Assembly: GCF_014207185.1 (NCBI RefSeq)
Contig: NZ_JACHCP010000006.1
Location: 394,086 to 458,085, forward strand
Source: Rhodanobacter sp. A1T4
Lineage (GTDB): Bacteria; Pseudomonadota; Gammaproteobacteria; Xanthomonadales; Rhodanobacteraceae
Length of the DNA stretch: 64,000 bases
Direction of reading: 5' to 3'
Shown: positions 37,812-48,622 of the stretch, in pieces
Layout: each line of letters begins with the position of its first letter
Numbering within the stretch: the first letter of the stretch is position 1
Notes under the pieces: model-generated
Databases searched by the model: none
The model's input: the letters and a program-made list of their open reading frames with translations, nothing else
Told to the model about the DNA's origin: nothing
Program-made: the position numbers and the translations under genes

Positions 37812-38846
37812 ATGGGCGGTTACACGCTGATCGAAAACGCATCGCTGGCGACGCGCAACACCCTGCGTGTGGCGGCGAAGGCTAGCCTGCTGGCGGAAAT
37901 CCGCGATGCCAGCAAGTTGCCCGAACTGCTGCAGTTTCCGGCCATCCGCAACCGCCCGCTGCTGGTGTTGGGCGAAGGCAGCAACGTGCTGTTCACCGGC
38001 GACTTTGACGGCACCGTACTCGTGATGGCCACCCGCGGAGTCCAAGTTGAGAGCGATGACGACAGCGCGCGCATCGCGGTGGCCGCAGGCGAACGCTGGG
38101 ACGACTTCGTGCGCTGGACCCTGGGTCAGGGTTACGCGGGCATGGAGAATCTCATTCTGATTCCCGGCACGGTCGGGGCGGCGCCGATCCAGAACATCGG
38201 CGCCTACGGTTGCGAAGTGGCCGAGTTCGTCGAGAGTGTCGAGGCGTGGGATATCCGCGAGCATCGAGTGGTGACGCTGGATCATGCCACTTGTGCATTC
38301 GCTTATCGCGACTCGCTGTTCAAGCGTGAGCCGGGTCGTTACATCGTCACCGCCGTGCGCTTCGTGCTGCCGCGCCAGCGCGAGCTGCGCACCGACTACG
38401 CCGGCATCCACGACGAGCTGCAGCGCATGGGCGTGGACAAGCCCGCGCCGTTCCACGTGGCTGAAGCCGTGGTGCACCTGCGCACGAAAAAATTGCCCGA
38501 CCCGGATGTGATCGGCAACGCCGGCAGTTTCTTCAAGAACCCGATCGTCGACAGCACGTTGGCCGAGTCGCTGGCACGTGAGCATGCGGGGCTGGTGTCG
38601 TGGCCGGCCGGCGAAGGCCGCAGCAAACTGTCCGCCGCGTGGCTGATCGAGACGGCCGGCTTCAAGGGCCTGCGTGAAGGCGATGCGGGCATCTCCAATC
38701 GCCACGCGCTGGTGCTGGTCAATCACGGCAAGGCCAGCGGTGAGCAACTTTGGGCGCTGGCGCAGCGCGTGATGGACGGTGTGAAAGCAAGCTTCGGCGT
38801 GCAGCTGGAGCCGGAGCCATTGGTAATCGGTGCACGCCTCGACTAG
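37812..38846 (+). CDS. murB: UDP-N-acetylenolpyruvoylglucosamine reductase MurB
   Basis: The preferred start is ATG 37812, giving 344 residues, but ATG 37770 inside the pyrD end has a better GGGAAG site and is possible. FAD-binding motifs VLGEGSNVLFTGDF and GTVGAAPIQNIGAYG are present, as are the type I YRDSLFK loop and the catalytic Ser in GNAGSFFKNP. The Glu near the C-terminus (LEPEP) completes the active site. It reduces the enolpyruvyl group to make UDP-MurNAc for peptidoglycan. Confidence 0.95.
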   Translation: MGGYTLIENASLATRNTLRVAAKASLLAEIRDASKLPELLQFPAIRNRPLLVLGEGSNVLFTGDFDGTVLVMATRGVQVESDDDSARIAVAAGERWDDFVRWTLGQGYAGMENLILIPGTVGAAPIQNIGAYGCEVAEFVESVEAWDIREHRVVTLDHATCAFAYRDSLFKREPGRYIVTAVRFVLPRQRELRTDYAGIHDELQRMGVDKPAPFHVAEAVVHLRTKKLPDPDVIGNAGSFFKNPIVDSTLAESLAREHAGLVSWPAGEGRSKLSAAWLIETAGFKGLREGDAGISNRHALVLVNHGKASGEQLWALAQRVMDGVKASFGVQLEPEPLVIGARLD

Positions 38847-39014
38847 CCATCGGATGCTTAACCGATAAACACATGCATCGCGCAATCATGTCTTATGGCA
38901 CACGGACTGGAGACGCTGGACACCCAGAATCGCTAGGCTTGTCCCCGATTCATCAACGCAAACGCTGCGGCGAACACCGCACCACAACCGGCAAACCACA
39001 AGGAATCACAGGCA

Positions 39015-41720
39015 ATGATGTTGAACAAGCTCAAACCCCTGACATGGAGCGTATTGCTGGGTATCGGTTTGCTGGGTGGGGTGGCGCATGCCGCTGACGC
39101 CGCAGCGCCAGCCCCGGCCAGCGAAGCCGGCAACGTCACCCGCGCCACATTGAAGAACGGTTTGCGCGTGGTGATCGTGCGCGACACGCTGGCGCCGATG
39201 GTGACCACCCAGATCACCTATCTGGCCGGTGGTTACGAGACGCCGAAGGGTTACCCCGGCACCGCGCATGCGCTGGAACACATGATGTTCCGCGACAGTA
39301 CCGGCATGACCGGCGCGCAGTTGAACGAGATGACCGGCAAGATGGGTGGCGACAACAACGCCTTCACCACCAACGACGCAACCCAGTATTACTTTGTGGC
39401 GCCGTCGGCTTACCTCGACATCTTGTTGCACATCGAAGCGACCCGGATGCAGGGCTTGCTGGTCAGCGACAAGGACTGGGGACTGGAGAAGGGCGCAATC
39501 GAACAAGAGGTGTCGCGCGATATTTCCGATCCCGGTTTCCTGGCGTTCGAGAAGGCCGAGGGTGCGCTCTACGCCGGTACCGGCTACGAGGCCGATCCGC
39601 TGGGTACGCGGCCGACGTTCGACAAGACCACCTCCGGCGTGCTGAAGCAATTCCACACCCATTGGTACGTGCCGAACAATGCGATCTTCGTGATTGTTGG
39701 TGACGTCGATCCGCAGGCCACGCTGGCTAAGGTGCAGCAACTGTTCGATCCGATTCCTCAGCGCGCCACGCCGGCGCGCGTGCCGATCGAGCTGAAACCA
39801 TTCAAGCCGCAGACCATCGCCAGCAGTACGCCACAGGGCACTGGCTCGGTGCAATTTCTGTATCGCATGCCGGGTATGCAGACGAAGGACTACGCGGCGG
39901 CACAGGTACTGATGGACGTGCTGAGCAATGCGCGCAGCAGCCTGTCCGAGCTGGCGGCGCAGGGTAAGGTACTGACCGCCGATGCACAGATGCAGCCGTT
40001 CACCCGCGGCGGCATCGGTGTGGTCGAGGCCAGCTTCCCCAAGGGCGGCGACGCAAAGCAGACGCAGGCCAGTCTCGATGCAGTCGTCGCACAGCTGCTC
40101 AAGGAAGGCGTATCGCCCGAGCTGGTCGATGCCGCCAAGCGCTCCGAACTGGCCCAGGCCGAGTTCAACAAGAATAGTGCAGTGACTCTGGCGAGCGCGT
40201 GGTCGCAGGCACTGGCATGGCAGGGCGTGGATTCACCCGAGGCGGCCGAAAAACTGATTGGCGGCGTGACGGTCGACGATGTCAACCGTGTGGCGCGTGA
40301 GTATCTGAAATCGCATCAGCGCATTACCGTGGTGCTGACGCCGAGCGAGGACGGCAAGCGTCCGCCGGACAGCAGCGGCTTTGGCGGTACCGAATCGTTT
40401 GGTGGCGACGACAAGCTCGACGCGCCGCTGCCGGAATGGGCCGAGAAGGCGCTCGGCACGTTGCAGATGCCGCATTGGACGTTGGCGCCTACCGATATGA
40501 CGCTGGCCAATGGCCTGCGTTTGATCGTGCAACCGGAAAGCATCAGCAAGACGGTGACCGTGGTCGGCCACGTCGATCATGACGCTGGCCTGCAGGAGCC
40601 GGCGGGGCAGGAGGGTGTCGGTCGGCTGCTGGCCTCGCTGTTCGATTACGGCACCACCAACCTCGATCGCACCGCCTTCCACAAGGCGCTGGATGACATC
40701 TCCGCCACGGCGTCGGGCGGCAGCGATTTCAAGCTCGCCGTGCCCAGCGGCGCATTCGACAAGGGCATGCAGCTATTGGCCGACAACGAGTTGCATCCGG
40801 CGCTGCCGCCACAGGCGTTCGAGGTGCAGCGCAGCACGCTGGCGCGTACGCTCGCCGGCGAGATCGAATCGCCCGAGTACAAGATGTTCCACGCGTTGAC
40901 CAAGGGCATGTTGCCGGCGGGTGACTCCGGCTTGCGCGAGGCATTGCCGACCACGGTGAACGCGCTGACCCTGCCGAACGTAAAAAGCTATTTCGACGCG
41001 ACCTATCGTCCCGATCTGACCACCCTTGTCGTGGTCGGCGATGTGACGCCGGAACAGGCCAAGGCCACCGTCGAAAAATATTTCGGCGATTGGAAGGCCA
41101 GCGGACCCAAGCCCAATGTGATCCCGAAGCCAGTGCCGCTGCATCCGGCCGCCTACACCGTAGTCAATAACTCGTTTGCATCGCAGGACCAGGTGTTGAT
41201 GGGCCAGATGCTCGATCTGAATCTGACCAATTCTGACCGCTACGCGATGAACCTCGGCAATGACGTGCTGGGTGGCAACGGCTTCGCCTCGCGTCTGATG
41301 GTGGACGTGCGCGTCAAGCACGGCTACGCCTACGGCGCCAGTTCCGGCCTGCGTTTCAACCGCTCACGCTCGATCTTCTTCGTGGAGTACGGCAGTGATC
41401 CGGGCAAGGTCGCACCGGTCGATGGTCTGATCCGGCAGAACCTGGCCGATATGCAGAATAAGCCGGTGAAGCCGGAGGAGCTGGTCAACGCGCGCCAGTT
41501 CGAGATCCGCTCGATTCCCCTGGGCGTGTCCAGCGTTGATCAAATCGCCAGCTCGCTGGTGGGCTGGGCTTACAAGGGCCAGCCGCTGGACGAGCCGATG
41601 GTTGCCGCCAAGTACTACCTCAACCTCACCGCACCGCAGGTGCAGGACGCGTTCAAGAAATACCTGCAACCGGCGCATATCGTGCAGGTGGTGCAAGGGC
41701 CTGCTCCATCGACACATTGA
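39015..41720 (+). CDS. M16 family zinc metallopeptidase, two-repeat exported form
   Basis: A 901-residue protein with a signal peptide (WSVLLGIGLLGGVAHAADA) and two M16 units. The first has the inverted zinc motif HxxEH in TAHALEHMMFRDS and the distal EQE in GAIEQEVSRD. The second repeat (after about residue 480) lacks HxxEH, as usual for the non-catalytic half. It is probably a periplasmic pitrilysin/insulinase-like peptidase degrading peptides. A clear terminator follows. Confidence 0.93.
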   Translation: MMLNKLKPLTWSVLLGIGLLGGVAHAADAAAPAPASEAGNVTRATLKNGLRVVIVRDTLAPMVTTQITYLAGGYETPKGYPGTAHALEHMMFRDSTGMTGAQLNEMTGKMGGDNNAFTTNDATQYYFVAPSAYLDILLHIEATRMQGLLVSDKDWGLEKGAIEQEVSRDISDPGFLAFEKAEGALYAGTGYEADPLGTRPTFDKTTSGVLKQFHTHWYVPNNAIFVIVGDVDPQATLAKVQQLFDPIPQRATPARVPIELKPFKPQTIASSTPQGTGSVQFLYRMPGMQTKDYAAAQVLMDVLSNARSSLSELAAQGKVLTADAQMQPFTRGGIGVVEASFPKGGDAKQTQASLDAVVAQLLKEGVSPELVDAAKRSELAQAEFNKNSAVTLASAWSQALAWQGVDSPEAAEKLIGGVTVDDVNRVAREYLKSHQRITVVLTPSEDGKRPPDSSGFGGTESFGGDDKLDAPLPEWAEKALGTLQMPHWTLAPTDMTLANGLRLIVQPESISKTVTVVGHVDHDAGLQEPAGQEGVGRLLASLFDYGTTNLDRTAFHKALDDISATASGGSDFKLAVPSGAFDKGMQLLADNELHPALPPQAFEVQRSTLARTLAGEIESPEYKMFHALTKGMLPAGDSGLREALPTTVNALTLPNVKSYFDATYRPDLTTLVVVGDVTPEQAKATVEKYFGDWKASGPKPNVIPKPVPLHPAAYTVVNNSFASQDQVLMGQMLDLNLTNSDRYAMNLGNDVLGGNGFASRLMVDVRVKHGYAYGASSGLRFNRSRSIFFVEYGSDPGKVAPVDGLIRQNLADMQNKPVKPEELVNARQFEIRSIPLGVSSVDQIASSLVGWAYKGQPLDEPMVAAKYYLNLTAPQVQDAFKKYLQPAHIVQVVQGPAPSTH

Positions 41721-41739
41721 TCTGACACGCACAACAAAC

Positions 41740-41768
41740 CGGCCCGCCATGACAGCGGGCCGATTTTT
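41740..41768 (+). terminator. Intrinsic terminator after M16 peptidase gene
   Basis: CGGCCCGC, loop CATGACA, GCGGGCCG, then ATTTTTA: an 8-bp GC stem with a T run. It lies between the convergent peptidase and fsr genes. Confidence 0.85.
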
Positions 41769-41771
41769 ATT

Positions 41772-43031
41772 TCAGACGGCAGACAGCTTGGCGTGTCGAG
41801 GTCGCTCAAGGTTCGGCAGAAACACGGTGATCAAGCCCATCAGCGGTAGATACGCGCACAGTCGGTAGACATACTCGATGCCATGGCTGTCGGCCACATG
41901 CCCCAGCACCGCCGCACCTATGCCGCCCATGCCGAAGGCGAAGCCGAAAAACAGCCCGGAGACCATGCCGACGCGACCGGGAATCAATTCCTGCGCATAG
42001 ACCAGGATGGCCGAGAACGCCGAGGACAGGATCAGCCCGATGATCACGGTCAACACACCGGTCCAGAACAGGTTGACGTGCGGCAGCAACAGGGTAAACG
42101 GTGCGACCCCGAGAATCGATGCCCAGATCACCCATTTGCGCCCGATGCGATCGCCGATCGGGCCGCCGAACAGCGAACCGGCTGCCACGGCAAACAGGAA
42201 CACGAACAGATGAACCTGTGCGCTCTGCACCGATGCTCCGAACTTGTGGATCAGATAAAACGTGTAATAGCTGCTGAGGCTGGCCAGGTAGAAATACTTG
42301 GAGAAGATCAGCAAGCCGAGGATGCTCATCGCCAGCACCACCTTGCTCACGGGTAACGCGTGTACCACCACAGGTGCGCGCCGACCTTGCTGTTTCACAT
42401 GCTGGTGCCGATACCAGCGACTGACCTGCAGCAGCACCACAATGGCCAGCAATGCTGCCAGCGAAAACCACGCCACACTGCCGCGCCCGTGCGGCACGAT
42501 GATCCAGGCCGCCAGCAACGGCCCCAGCGACGCACCGGTATTGCCGCCGACCTGGAACAACGACTGCGCCAGGCCGTGACGTCCACCCGAGGCCATGCGC
42601 GCCACCCGCGAGGATTCCGGATGGAACACCGACGACCCCGTACCGACCAGCGCGGCCGCCAGCAGCAGTATGGGGAAACTCGGTGCCACCGCCAGCAGGA
42701 TCAGGCCGCACAGGGTGAAACTCATGCCCAGCGGCAGCGAATACGGCATCGGCCGGCGGTCGGTGAACATGCCCACCAACGGCTGCAGCAGCGACGCGGT
42801 GAGCTGGTAGGTCAGCGTGATCAGTCCGATCTGACCGAAATCTAGCGCGAAATCGTGCTTGAGGATCGGATAGATGGCGAGGATCAACGACTGGATCATG
42901 TCGTTGAGCAGATGCGAAAAACTGATGGCGCCAAGGATGCCGAAATTGGTGCGATCCCGCGCCGCAGTCGTGGTCTGAACAGGTGTAGCGGGTAATGGCG
43001 CCAAGGAAACGGAATCAACGCGTGTCTGCAT
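41772..43031 (-). CDS. fsr: MFS transporter, fosmidomycin-resistance (Fsr) type
   Basis: A 419-residue 12-TM protein from ATG 43031; a TTG 33 bases upstream is an unlikely alternative. The stretch GTGSSVFHPESSRVARMASG and GRHGLAQSLFQVGGNTGASL are the Fsr signature, as is SHLLNDMIQSLILAIYPILK. It is expected to export fosmidomycin-like compounds or other small molecules by proton antiport. It is divergent from an AraC regulator, a common arrangement for drug exporters. Confidence 0.92.
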   Translation of the reverse strand: MQTRVDSVSLAPLPATPVQTTTAARDRTNFGILGAISFSHLLNDMIQSLILAIYPILKHDFALDFGQIGLITLTYQLTASLLQPLVGMFTDRRPMPYSLPLGMSFTLCGLILLAVAPSFPILLLAAALVGTGSSVFHPESSRVARMASGGRHGLAQSLFQVGGNTGASLGPLLAAWIIVPHGRGSVAWFSLAALLAIVVLLQVSRWYRHQHVKQQGRRAPVVVHALPVSKVVLAMSILGLLIFSKYFYLASLSSYYTFYLIHKFGASVQSAQVHLFVFLFAVAAGSLFGGPIGDRIGRKWVIWASILGVAPFTLLLPHVNLFWTGVLTVIIGLILSSAFSAILVYAQELIPGRVGMVSGLFFGFAFGMGGIGAAVLGHVADSHGIEYVYRLCAYLPLMGLITVFLPNLERPRHAKLSAV

Positions 43032-43167
43032 AGTCAACTCGATAGAGGGCAAATAGCGGAACAAGGCTCGGCCGCGGCCATTGCGCGATCCGGTGCATCA
43101 CCATAGAGTTCTGTGCAACGGCCCGCATTCACGTATGGGCCAATAATCATCGAATTCGGGCCAGACC

Positions 43168-43968
43168 ATGCGCAATACCCGTATCGACCCCTACGAAGAC
43201 ACGCCACGCGACGTGCTCGCTACCGCCAACGATTACCCGACTCACGACTTGCTGCCGCCGCATGCGCACCGGCGCGGTCAATTGCTGCATGCCGTCACCG
43301 GCGTGGTCACCGTGCACACGGCAGCTGGGAGTTGGGTGATGCCGCCGCAGCGTGCGCTGTGGATTCCCCCGGGTGTCGTGCACGAGGTGCAAATGCGCGG
43401 TCCGGTGTCGATCTTCAGTGTCTACGTGCACCACGCGGCTGCTGATGCGGCTGGTCTGCCCGCGACATGCCGGGTGATCGAGGTATCGCCGCTGCTGCAC
43501 GCCCTGTTGCTGGAAGCGGTCGACCTGCCTGCCGAATACGCCCTGGATGGTCGCGATGGACGGGTGATGGCCTTGCTACTGGACGAGATCCGCAACATGC
43601 CCGAGCTGGCGCTGAGCACGCCGCTGCCGCACGAACGTCGATTGGCTTCACTGTGCCGCGCCCTGATCGATGCGCCCTCGCTGGAGATCGGCATCGACCA
43701 GATGGCGACCCGCGCCGGCATGAGCCGACGCAGTTTCACCCGGTTGTTCCGCGCGCAGACCGGCATGAGCTTCGCTGCCTGGCGCCAACAGGCCTGTCTG
43801 CTGGCCGCGTTGACCCGGTTGGATAGTGGTGAATCGATCACGCAGGTAGCCATGGATCTGGGTTACGCCAGCGCCAGTGCGTTTACCGCCGCATTCCATC
43901 GTGTATTGGGTGCCGCACCCAGTCGCTATCTGGCATCCCACGAGCGTATCGCTCGCACCAGAGCGTGA
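43168..43968 (+). CDS. AraC family transcriptional regulator with cupin sensor
   Basis: A 266-residue protein. The N-terminal cupin (LPPHAHRRGQLLHAVTGVVTV; about residues 25-100) is followed by a double helix-turn-helix domain (about 165-262) with MATRAGMSRRSFTRLFRAQT and AMDLGYASASAFTAAFHRVL. It is transcribed away from fsr, with 136 bases between starts, so it likely controls the exporter and itself. The ligand is unknown. Confidence 0.92.
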   Translation: MRNTRIDPYEDTPRDVLATANDYPTHDLLPPHAHRRGQLLHAVTGVVTVHTAAGSWVMPPQRALWIPPGVVHEVQMRGPVSIFSVYVHHAAADAAGLPATCRVIEVSPLLHALLLEAVDLPAEYALDGRDGRVMALLLDEIRNMPELALSTPLPHERRLASLCRALIDAPSLEIGIDQMATRAGMSRRSFTRLFRAQTGMSFAAWRQQACLLAALTRLDSGESITQVAMDLGYASASAFTAAFHRVLGAAPSRYLASHERIARTRA

Positions 43969-44171
43969 TGGCTGAGCGAAGGCACGTCGTGCCAAATCCG
44001 CATCGCATGGCGCAAGGTCATCCGCCTGTCAAAGTACTGCGGCAAGCTGAGTACGTTATTAACTTGTCTTGCGGTATACCGCACTTGCACGCGACAGCGG
44101 GTTACCATCCCTCCAGATGCAACCACGGGCCGGACACACGACCTGTCTGACGGACTATTGGATTTGTACCG

Positions 44172-46340
44172 ATGAACACTCGCATTATCCGCGAGGCCTT
44201 GCCGACCGACGCCTCCGTGCCTGCTGCCAACGACGGCGAGCCGTCGGTGCCAGTGCCGATCGATCTGACCGACAAGCGTCTTTACATCCATCGCGAGCTG
44301 TCGCAACTCCAGTTCAATATCCGTGTGCTGGATCAGGCGCTCGACGAGCGCACGCCGCTACTGGAACGGCTGAAATTTTTGCTGATTTTTTCCAGCAACA
44401 TGGACGAATTTTTCGAGATCCGCGTGGCCGGCCTGAAGGGCCAGATCGCGCTGGATCACGAGCTGATCGGTCCCGATGGCATTGCGCCGCGCCATGCTTT
44501 GGCCGAGATCAGCGAGATCGCGCATCGGCAGATCGAGCGGCAGTATTCGATCCTCAACGAGCGCATTCTGCCGGCGCTGGTCGAGCAGGGTATCCGCATC
44601 GTGCGTCGCCTGCAGTGGTCGCACAAGCAGAAGCTATGGGTGCGTCGCTATTTCCGCGAAGAAGTCGCACCGCTGATCACGCCGATCGGGCTCGACCCGA
44701 CTCATCCGTTTCCGTTGCTGGTCAACAAGAGCCTCAACTTCATCGTGCGGCTGGAAGGCGTCGATGCGTTCGGCCGGGACTCGGGTCTGGCAATCGTGCC
44801 GGCACCGCGCGTGCTGCCGCGTTTGATCCGTGTGCCCGATGCCGTCAACGACGGTGGCGACAAGTATGTGTTGCTATCGTCGATCATCCACGCCCATGTC
44901 GATGAATTGTTTCCCGGCATGAAGGTGCTTGGTTGCTACCAGTTCCGTCTTACGCGCAATGCCGATCTCACGCTCGATCCGGAAGATATCGAGGATCTGG
45001 CCCTCGCGCTGCGCGGCGAGCTGTATTCGCGCCGCTTTGGCGATGCGGTGCGGTTGGAAGTGGCGGATAACTGCCCGAAAGAACTGACCGACTATCTGCT
45101 CAAGCAATATGGCCTGGCCGAGTCCGAGCTTTACGAAGTGAATGGTCCGGTCAATCTGGCGCGGCTTTTCCGCATCGCCAACGAGGCCGGTTACCCGAAC
45201 CTGCAGTACCCGACGTTTACGCCGACGCTGCCGAAGGTGCTCAAGCACACCGAGGATTTGTTTCAGGTGATCGGCAAGCAGGACGTGCTGCTGCTGCATC
45301 CATACGAATCGTTTGCGCCGGTGGTCGATCTGTTGCGTCAGGCTGCCAAGGACCCGCAGGTGCTGGCGATCAAACAGACGCTGTATCGCACTGGCGCCAA
45401 ATCCGAAATCGTCGACGCGTTGGTCGACGCGGCCCGCGCCGGTAAGGAAGTGACTGCCGTGGTCGAGCTGCGCGCACGTTTCGACGAGGAGTCGAATCTT
45501 TCGCTGGCCTCGCGTCTGCAGCAGGCCGGCGCGATGGTGATCTACGGCGTGGTCGGGGTAAAGACGCATGCCAAGTTGATGCTGATCCAGCGTCGCGAAG
45601 GCAGCGAGCTGGTGCGTTATGCGCATCTGGGTACCGGCAACTACCACACCGGCAACGCGCGGCTTTACACCGACTACAGCCTGCTCACCTCCGACCAGGT
45701 GCTGTGTGAAGACGTGCACAAATTGTTCAGCCAGCTCACCGGCATGGGCAAAGTACTGCGCATGAAAAAGCTGTTGCATGCGCCGTTCACTCTCAAGAAA
45801 ACGTTGCTTGAACTGATCGCGCGCGAAACGGCCAACGCCGAAGCCGGCAAGCCGGCGAGGATCATCATCAAGGTCAACGCGCTGACCGAGCCGAAGCTGA
45901 TCCGCGCGTTCTACAAGGCCAGCATCGCCGGCGTGTCGATTGACCTGATCGTGCGCGGCGTCTGCTGCCTGCGGCCGGGCGTGGAGGGCGTGTCTCAGAA
46001 CATCCGCGTGCGATCGATCATCGGGCGCTTTCTCGAACACAGCCGCGTGTACTGGTTTGCCAACGATGGCGAGCCGTTGCTGTATCTGGCCAGCGCCGAT
46101 CTGATGGAGCGCAACCTCGATCGCCGCGTTGAAACCGCGTTCCCGATTCAGGGCAAAAAACTGCAGCAACGCGTGCGCAATGCGCTGGATCTTTATCTCA
46201 CCGACAACACCAGCGCAATGCTTCTGCAGCCCGATGGCCAGTATGTGCGTGTACCGTTCGCCGAAGGCGATACGCCGCGCAACGTACAGGCCCAGCTGCT
46301 CGAAAAGCTCTGCAACGTCGGAGCGCCGGTTGCTCACTGA
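44172..46340 (+). CDS. ppk1: Polyphosphate kinase 1
   Basis: A 722-residue protein with the four PPK1 domains. Visible are the N-domain [31 protein letters not shown], the phosphohistidine region [14 protein letters not shown] (C1) and [20 protein letters not shown] (C2), which holds the catalytic His. It polymerises the gamma-phosphate of ATP into polyphosphate, reversibly. It is a single gene with a 200-base upstream region. I found only a poor match to a Pho box there. Confidence 0.96.
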   Translation: MNTRIIREALPTDASVPAANDGEPSVPVPIDLTDKRLYIHRELSQLQFNIRVLDQALDERTPLLERLKFLLIFSSNMDEFFEIRVAGLKGQIALDHELIGPDGIAPRHALAEISEIAHRQIERQYSILNERILPALVEQGIRIVRRLQWSHKQKLWVRRYFREEVAPLITPIGLDPTHPFPLLVNKSLNFIVRLEGVDAFGRDSGLAIVPAPRVLPRLIRVPDAVNDGGDKYVLLSSIIHAHVDELFPGMKVLGCYQFRLTRNADLTLDPEDIEDLALALRGELYSRRFGDAVRLEVADNCPKELTDYLLKQYGLAESELYEVNGPVNLARLFRIANEAGYPNLQYPTFTPTLPKVLKHTEDLFQVIGKQDVLLLHPYESFAPVVDLLRQAAKDPQVLAIKQTLYRTGAKSEIVDALVDAARAGKEVTAVVELRARFDEESNLSLASRLQQAGAMVIYGVVGVKTHAKLMLIQRREGSELVRYAHLGTGNYHTGNARLYTDYSLLTSDQVLCEDVHKLFSQLTGMGKVLRMKKLLHAPFTLKKTLLELIARETANAEAGKPARIIIKVNALTEPKLIRAFYKASIAGVSIDLIVRGVCCLRPGVEGVSQNIRVRSIIGRFLEHSRVYWFANDGEPLLYLASADLMERNLDRRVETAFPIQGKKLQQRVRNALDLYLTDNTSAMLLQPDGQYVRVPFAEGDTPRNVQAQLLEKLCNVGAPVAH

Positions 46341-46466
46341 GGCTCCTGCTGCCGTAGGGTAGATCGTGTGTGGGGGCGAGGATTAGACTCGTCCGGTTTG
46401 CCTTGACTCTATCTTTGTCAACGCTCGGCCTCTTCGCTGCGTTTTCTGTGGTTCAAGGAGATCGCG

Positions 46467-47456
46467 ATGAATCGAGTTGACGCCGTCATGTTTCGCATCG
46501 TGATGCTTGTTGTGCTGACGCTGGCAGGCCAGTGTGCGAAGGCTAGTCCCTCAAGTGACGCGATGATGCAGCGACGCGCCACGACTATGGGCGAACAACA
46601 GGACGACATGTCGTCCGCCACGTTGCCGGCCGGTATACGCGTGCTGCGCGATGTAGCCTACGGTCGCGATGCGAATCAGCGTTTCGATGTGTATGCACCG
46701 GCGCATGCGCAGAATGCGCCGGTGATTTTGATGGTGCATGGTGGTGGCTGGCGCATCGGCGACAAGGCGGCGCGCGGCGTAATCGAGAACAAGGTGGCGC
46801 GCTGGGTGCCACGCGGTTTTATCGTGATCTCCACCAACTACCGCTTGCTGCCCAGTGCCGTGCCATTGCAGCAGGCGCAGGACGTGGCGGCAGCGCTGGT
46901 CGCCGCACAGAATCAGGTTTCATCCTGGGGTGGCGATCGGCATAAATTCATCTTGATGGGACACTCCTCCGGTGCGCACCTGGTGGCGTTGATTGCAGCG
47001 GAGCCTTCCATTGCAATACGGCAGGGTGCTACGCCATGGCTGGGCACGATTGCGCTGGATAGCGCTGCGTTGGATGTCGTGCAGATCATGCAATCGCCAC
47101 ACTTTCCGCTGTACGACAAGGCGTTTGGCGGCGATGCCACCGCGTGGACAGCGGCGTCGCCGTTTCAGCAACTAAGCGCCGCCGGTGCGCCGTTTCTCGG
47201 CGTGTGTTCATCTCTGCGCAAGGATTCGTGTCCGCAGGCGCACCAGTTTGTCGACAAGGCGGTGTCGCTTGGTACCCGCGCGCAGGTATTGGAGCAGCCG
47301 CTGACGCATATGCAGATCAATCAGCAGCTGGGCACCACATCGGACTACACCATACAGGTCGAGGCATTCATGCGTGGCCTCGATCCGGCTGTCGCGCGGC
47401 TGCTGGATGATGGTTATCGGCAGGTTGCAGCCCTGCCTGTGGTGATCAGCCGTTGA
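46467..47456 (+). CDS. Exported alpha/beta hydrolase (esterase/lipase-like)
   Basis: A 329-residue protein from ATG 46467 behind AAGGAG, with a signal peptide (VMLVVLTLAGQCAKA). Oxyanion motif MVHGGGWRIGDK, nucleophile elbow MGHSSGAHLVAL and a late His in LTHMQINQ mark a hormone-sensitive-lipase-like carboxylesterase related to BD-FAE. Substrate not known. It precedes the LacI regulator gene by 29 bases. Confidence 0.88.
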   Translation: MNRVDAVMFRIVMLVVLTLAGQCAKASPSSDAMMQRRATTMGEQQDDMSSATLPAGIRVLRDVAYGRDANQRFDVYAPAHAQNAPVILMVHGGGWRIGDKAARGVIENKVARWVPRGFIVISTNYRLLPSAVPLQQAQDVAAALVAAQNQVSSWGGDRHKFILMGHSSGAHLVALIAAEPSIAIRQGATPWLGTIALDSAALDVVQIMQSPHFPLYDKAFGGDATAWTAASPFQQLSAAGAPFLGVCSSLRKDSCPQAHQFVDKAVSLGTRAQVLEQPLTHMQINQQLGTTSDYTIQVEAFMRGLDPAVARLLDDGYRQVAALPVVISR

Positions 47457-47485
47457 TTGGATAATGGCGTGATCTGCAGACAGGG

Positions 47486-48622
47486 ATGCAACCTGTCATG
47501 CATGATTCACTGGTCGTTTTTACTCAGGGCTTGGCATTGAACAAACGTGGTTCTCGTTCGGCTTTCCCTTCGCGCGTCAGTGCGCAGGATGTCGCCGACA
47601 AGGCGCGGGTGTCGATCTCGGCGGTCTCGCGGACGTTCACCGAGGGTGCCAGCGTTTCCGCGACCATGCGTGCACGCGTCGAGGCAGCGGCGCAGTCGCT
47701 TGGATTTCGGCCCAACCATGCGGCACGGAGTCTGGTTACTGGTCGTACCGAACTCATCGGCCTGGTATCCAATCACTTTGCCAACCCGGCCTTCCTCGAT
47801 GTATTCGACCATTTCACCCGGCAACTGCAGGCACGTGGCTTGCGTCCGCTGCTGGCCAATCTCGCCGAGCGAGGTGGTGCCGATGCTGCGCTGGAGATGA
47901 TGCTGAAGTACAGCGTGGATGCCGTGCTCATCGCGACATCGGCGCCACCGGCCGGCTTCGCCGAGCGCTGCGTGGCGGCAGGCCTGCCGGTGATGCATCT
48001 GTTCGGACGCAAAGGCGGTTCTGCGACGGCTCCCGTGGTGACGGTGGACAACGCGGCCGCCGGTGCAGAGATCGGCAAGTTGATGTTTGCGCGTGGGCTG
48101 CGGCGCTTGGCCTTTCTCGGCGCATCACGTACCGACATGGCATCGCGCGATCGCTGCCGCGGCTTCGAGCGCGCGCTGTCCAAACATGGCTGCAAACTCG
48201 TGGCCAAACACTTCGGTGGCGACTACTCGCACGAACACGGCAGGCAAGGCATGCACGCCTTGCTCGATGCTTCGCCGGAGATCGACGGCGTCTTTTGTGG
48301 CGATGACATCATCGCCCTCGGCGCGATGGATGCCTGCCGTGAACGCGGTATTGTCGTGCCGAGGGATATCAGTATCGTCGGCTTCGACGATATGCCGCTC
48401 GCCGCATGGGCAGCTTATCGCCTCACCACCGTGCGCCAGCCGATTGCTGCGATGATCGAGCAGGCCATCGCGCAGATTGCCACATGGCTGGTCGAACCCG
48501 ATCAGGTCCCCGCATCGACGATTTTCGATGCTGAGATCGTCGAGCGCGACAGCCTGATCGCTGCTGGCGTCAAAGGTCGATCCAGCGCCGTTCGGCGACC
48601 GACTGCAACGCGGCGGCGATAA
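47486..48622 (+). CDS. LacI family transcriptional regulator
   Basis: A 378-residue repressor type. The N-terminal HTH is slightly displaced (residues 31-90), with VSAQDVADKARVSISAVSR, and the hinge helix in PNHAARSLVTGRTELIGLV. The periplasmic-binding-like effector domain follows, with RRLAFLGASRTDMASRDR and SIVGFDDMPLAAW. An ATG four codons in (47498) could also be the start. Its 3' end overlaps that of the convergent dehydrogenase by 53 bases. A matching operator lies at 49733. Confidence 0.92.
   Translation: MQPVMHDSLVVFTQGLALNKRGSRSAFPSRVSAQDVADKARVSISAVSRTFTEGASVSATMRARVEAAAQSLGFRPNHAARSLVTGRTELIGLVSNHFANPAFLDVFDHFTRQLQARGLRPLLANLAERGGADAALEMMLKYSVDAVLIATSAPPAGFAERCVAAGLPVMHLFGRKGGSATAPVVTVDNAAAGAEIGKLMFARGLRRLAFLGASRTDMASRDRCRGFERALSKHGCKLVAKHFGGDYSHEHGRQGMHALLDASPEIDGVFCGDDIIALGAMDACRERGIVVPRDISIVGFDDMPLAAWAAYRLTTVRQPIAAMIEQAIAQIATWLVEPDQVPASTIFDAEIVERDSLIAAGVKGRSSAVRRPTATRRR

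Noticed and set aside
44030..44060. Possible Pho box before ppk1 (CTGTCAAAGTACTGC)
   Set aside because: Only the first half-site fits; the second matches about three of seven bases.
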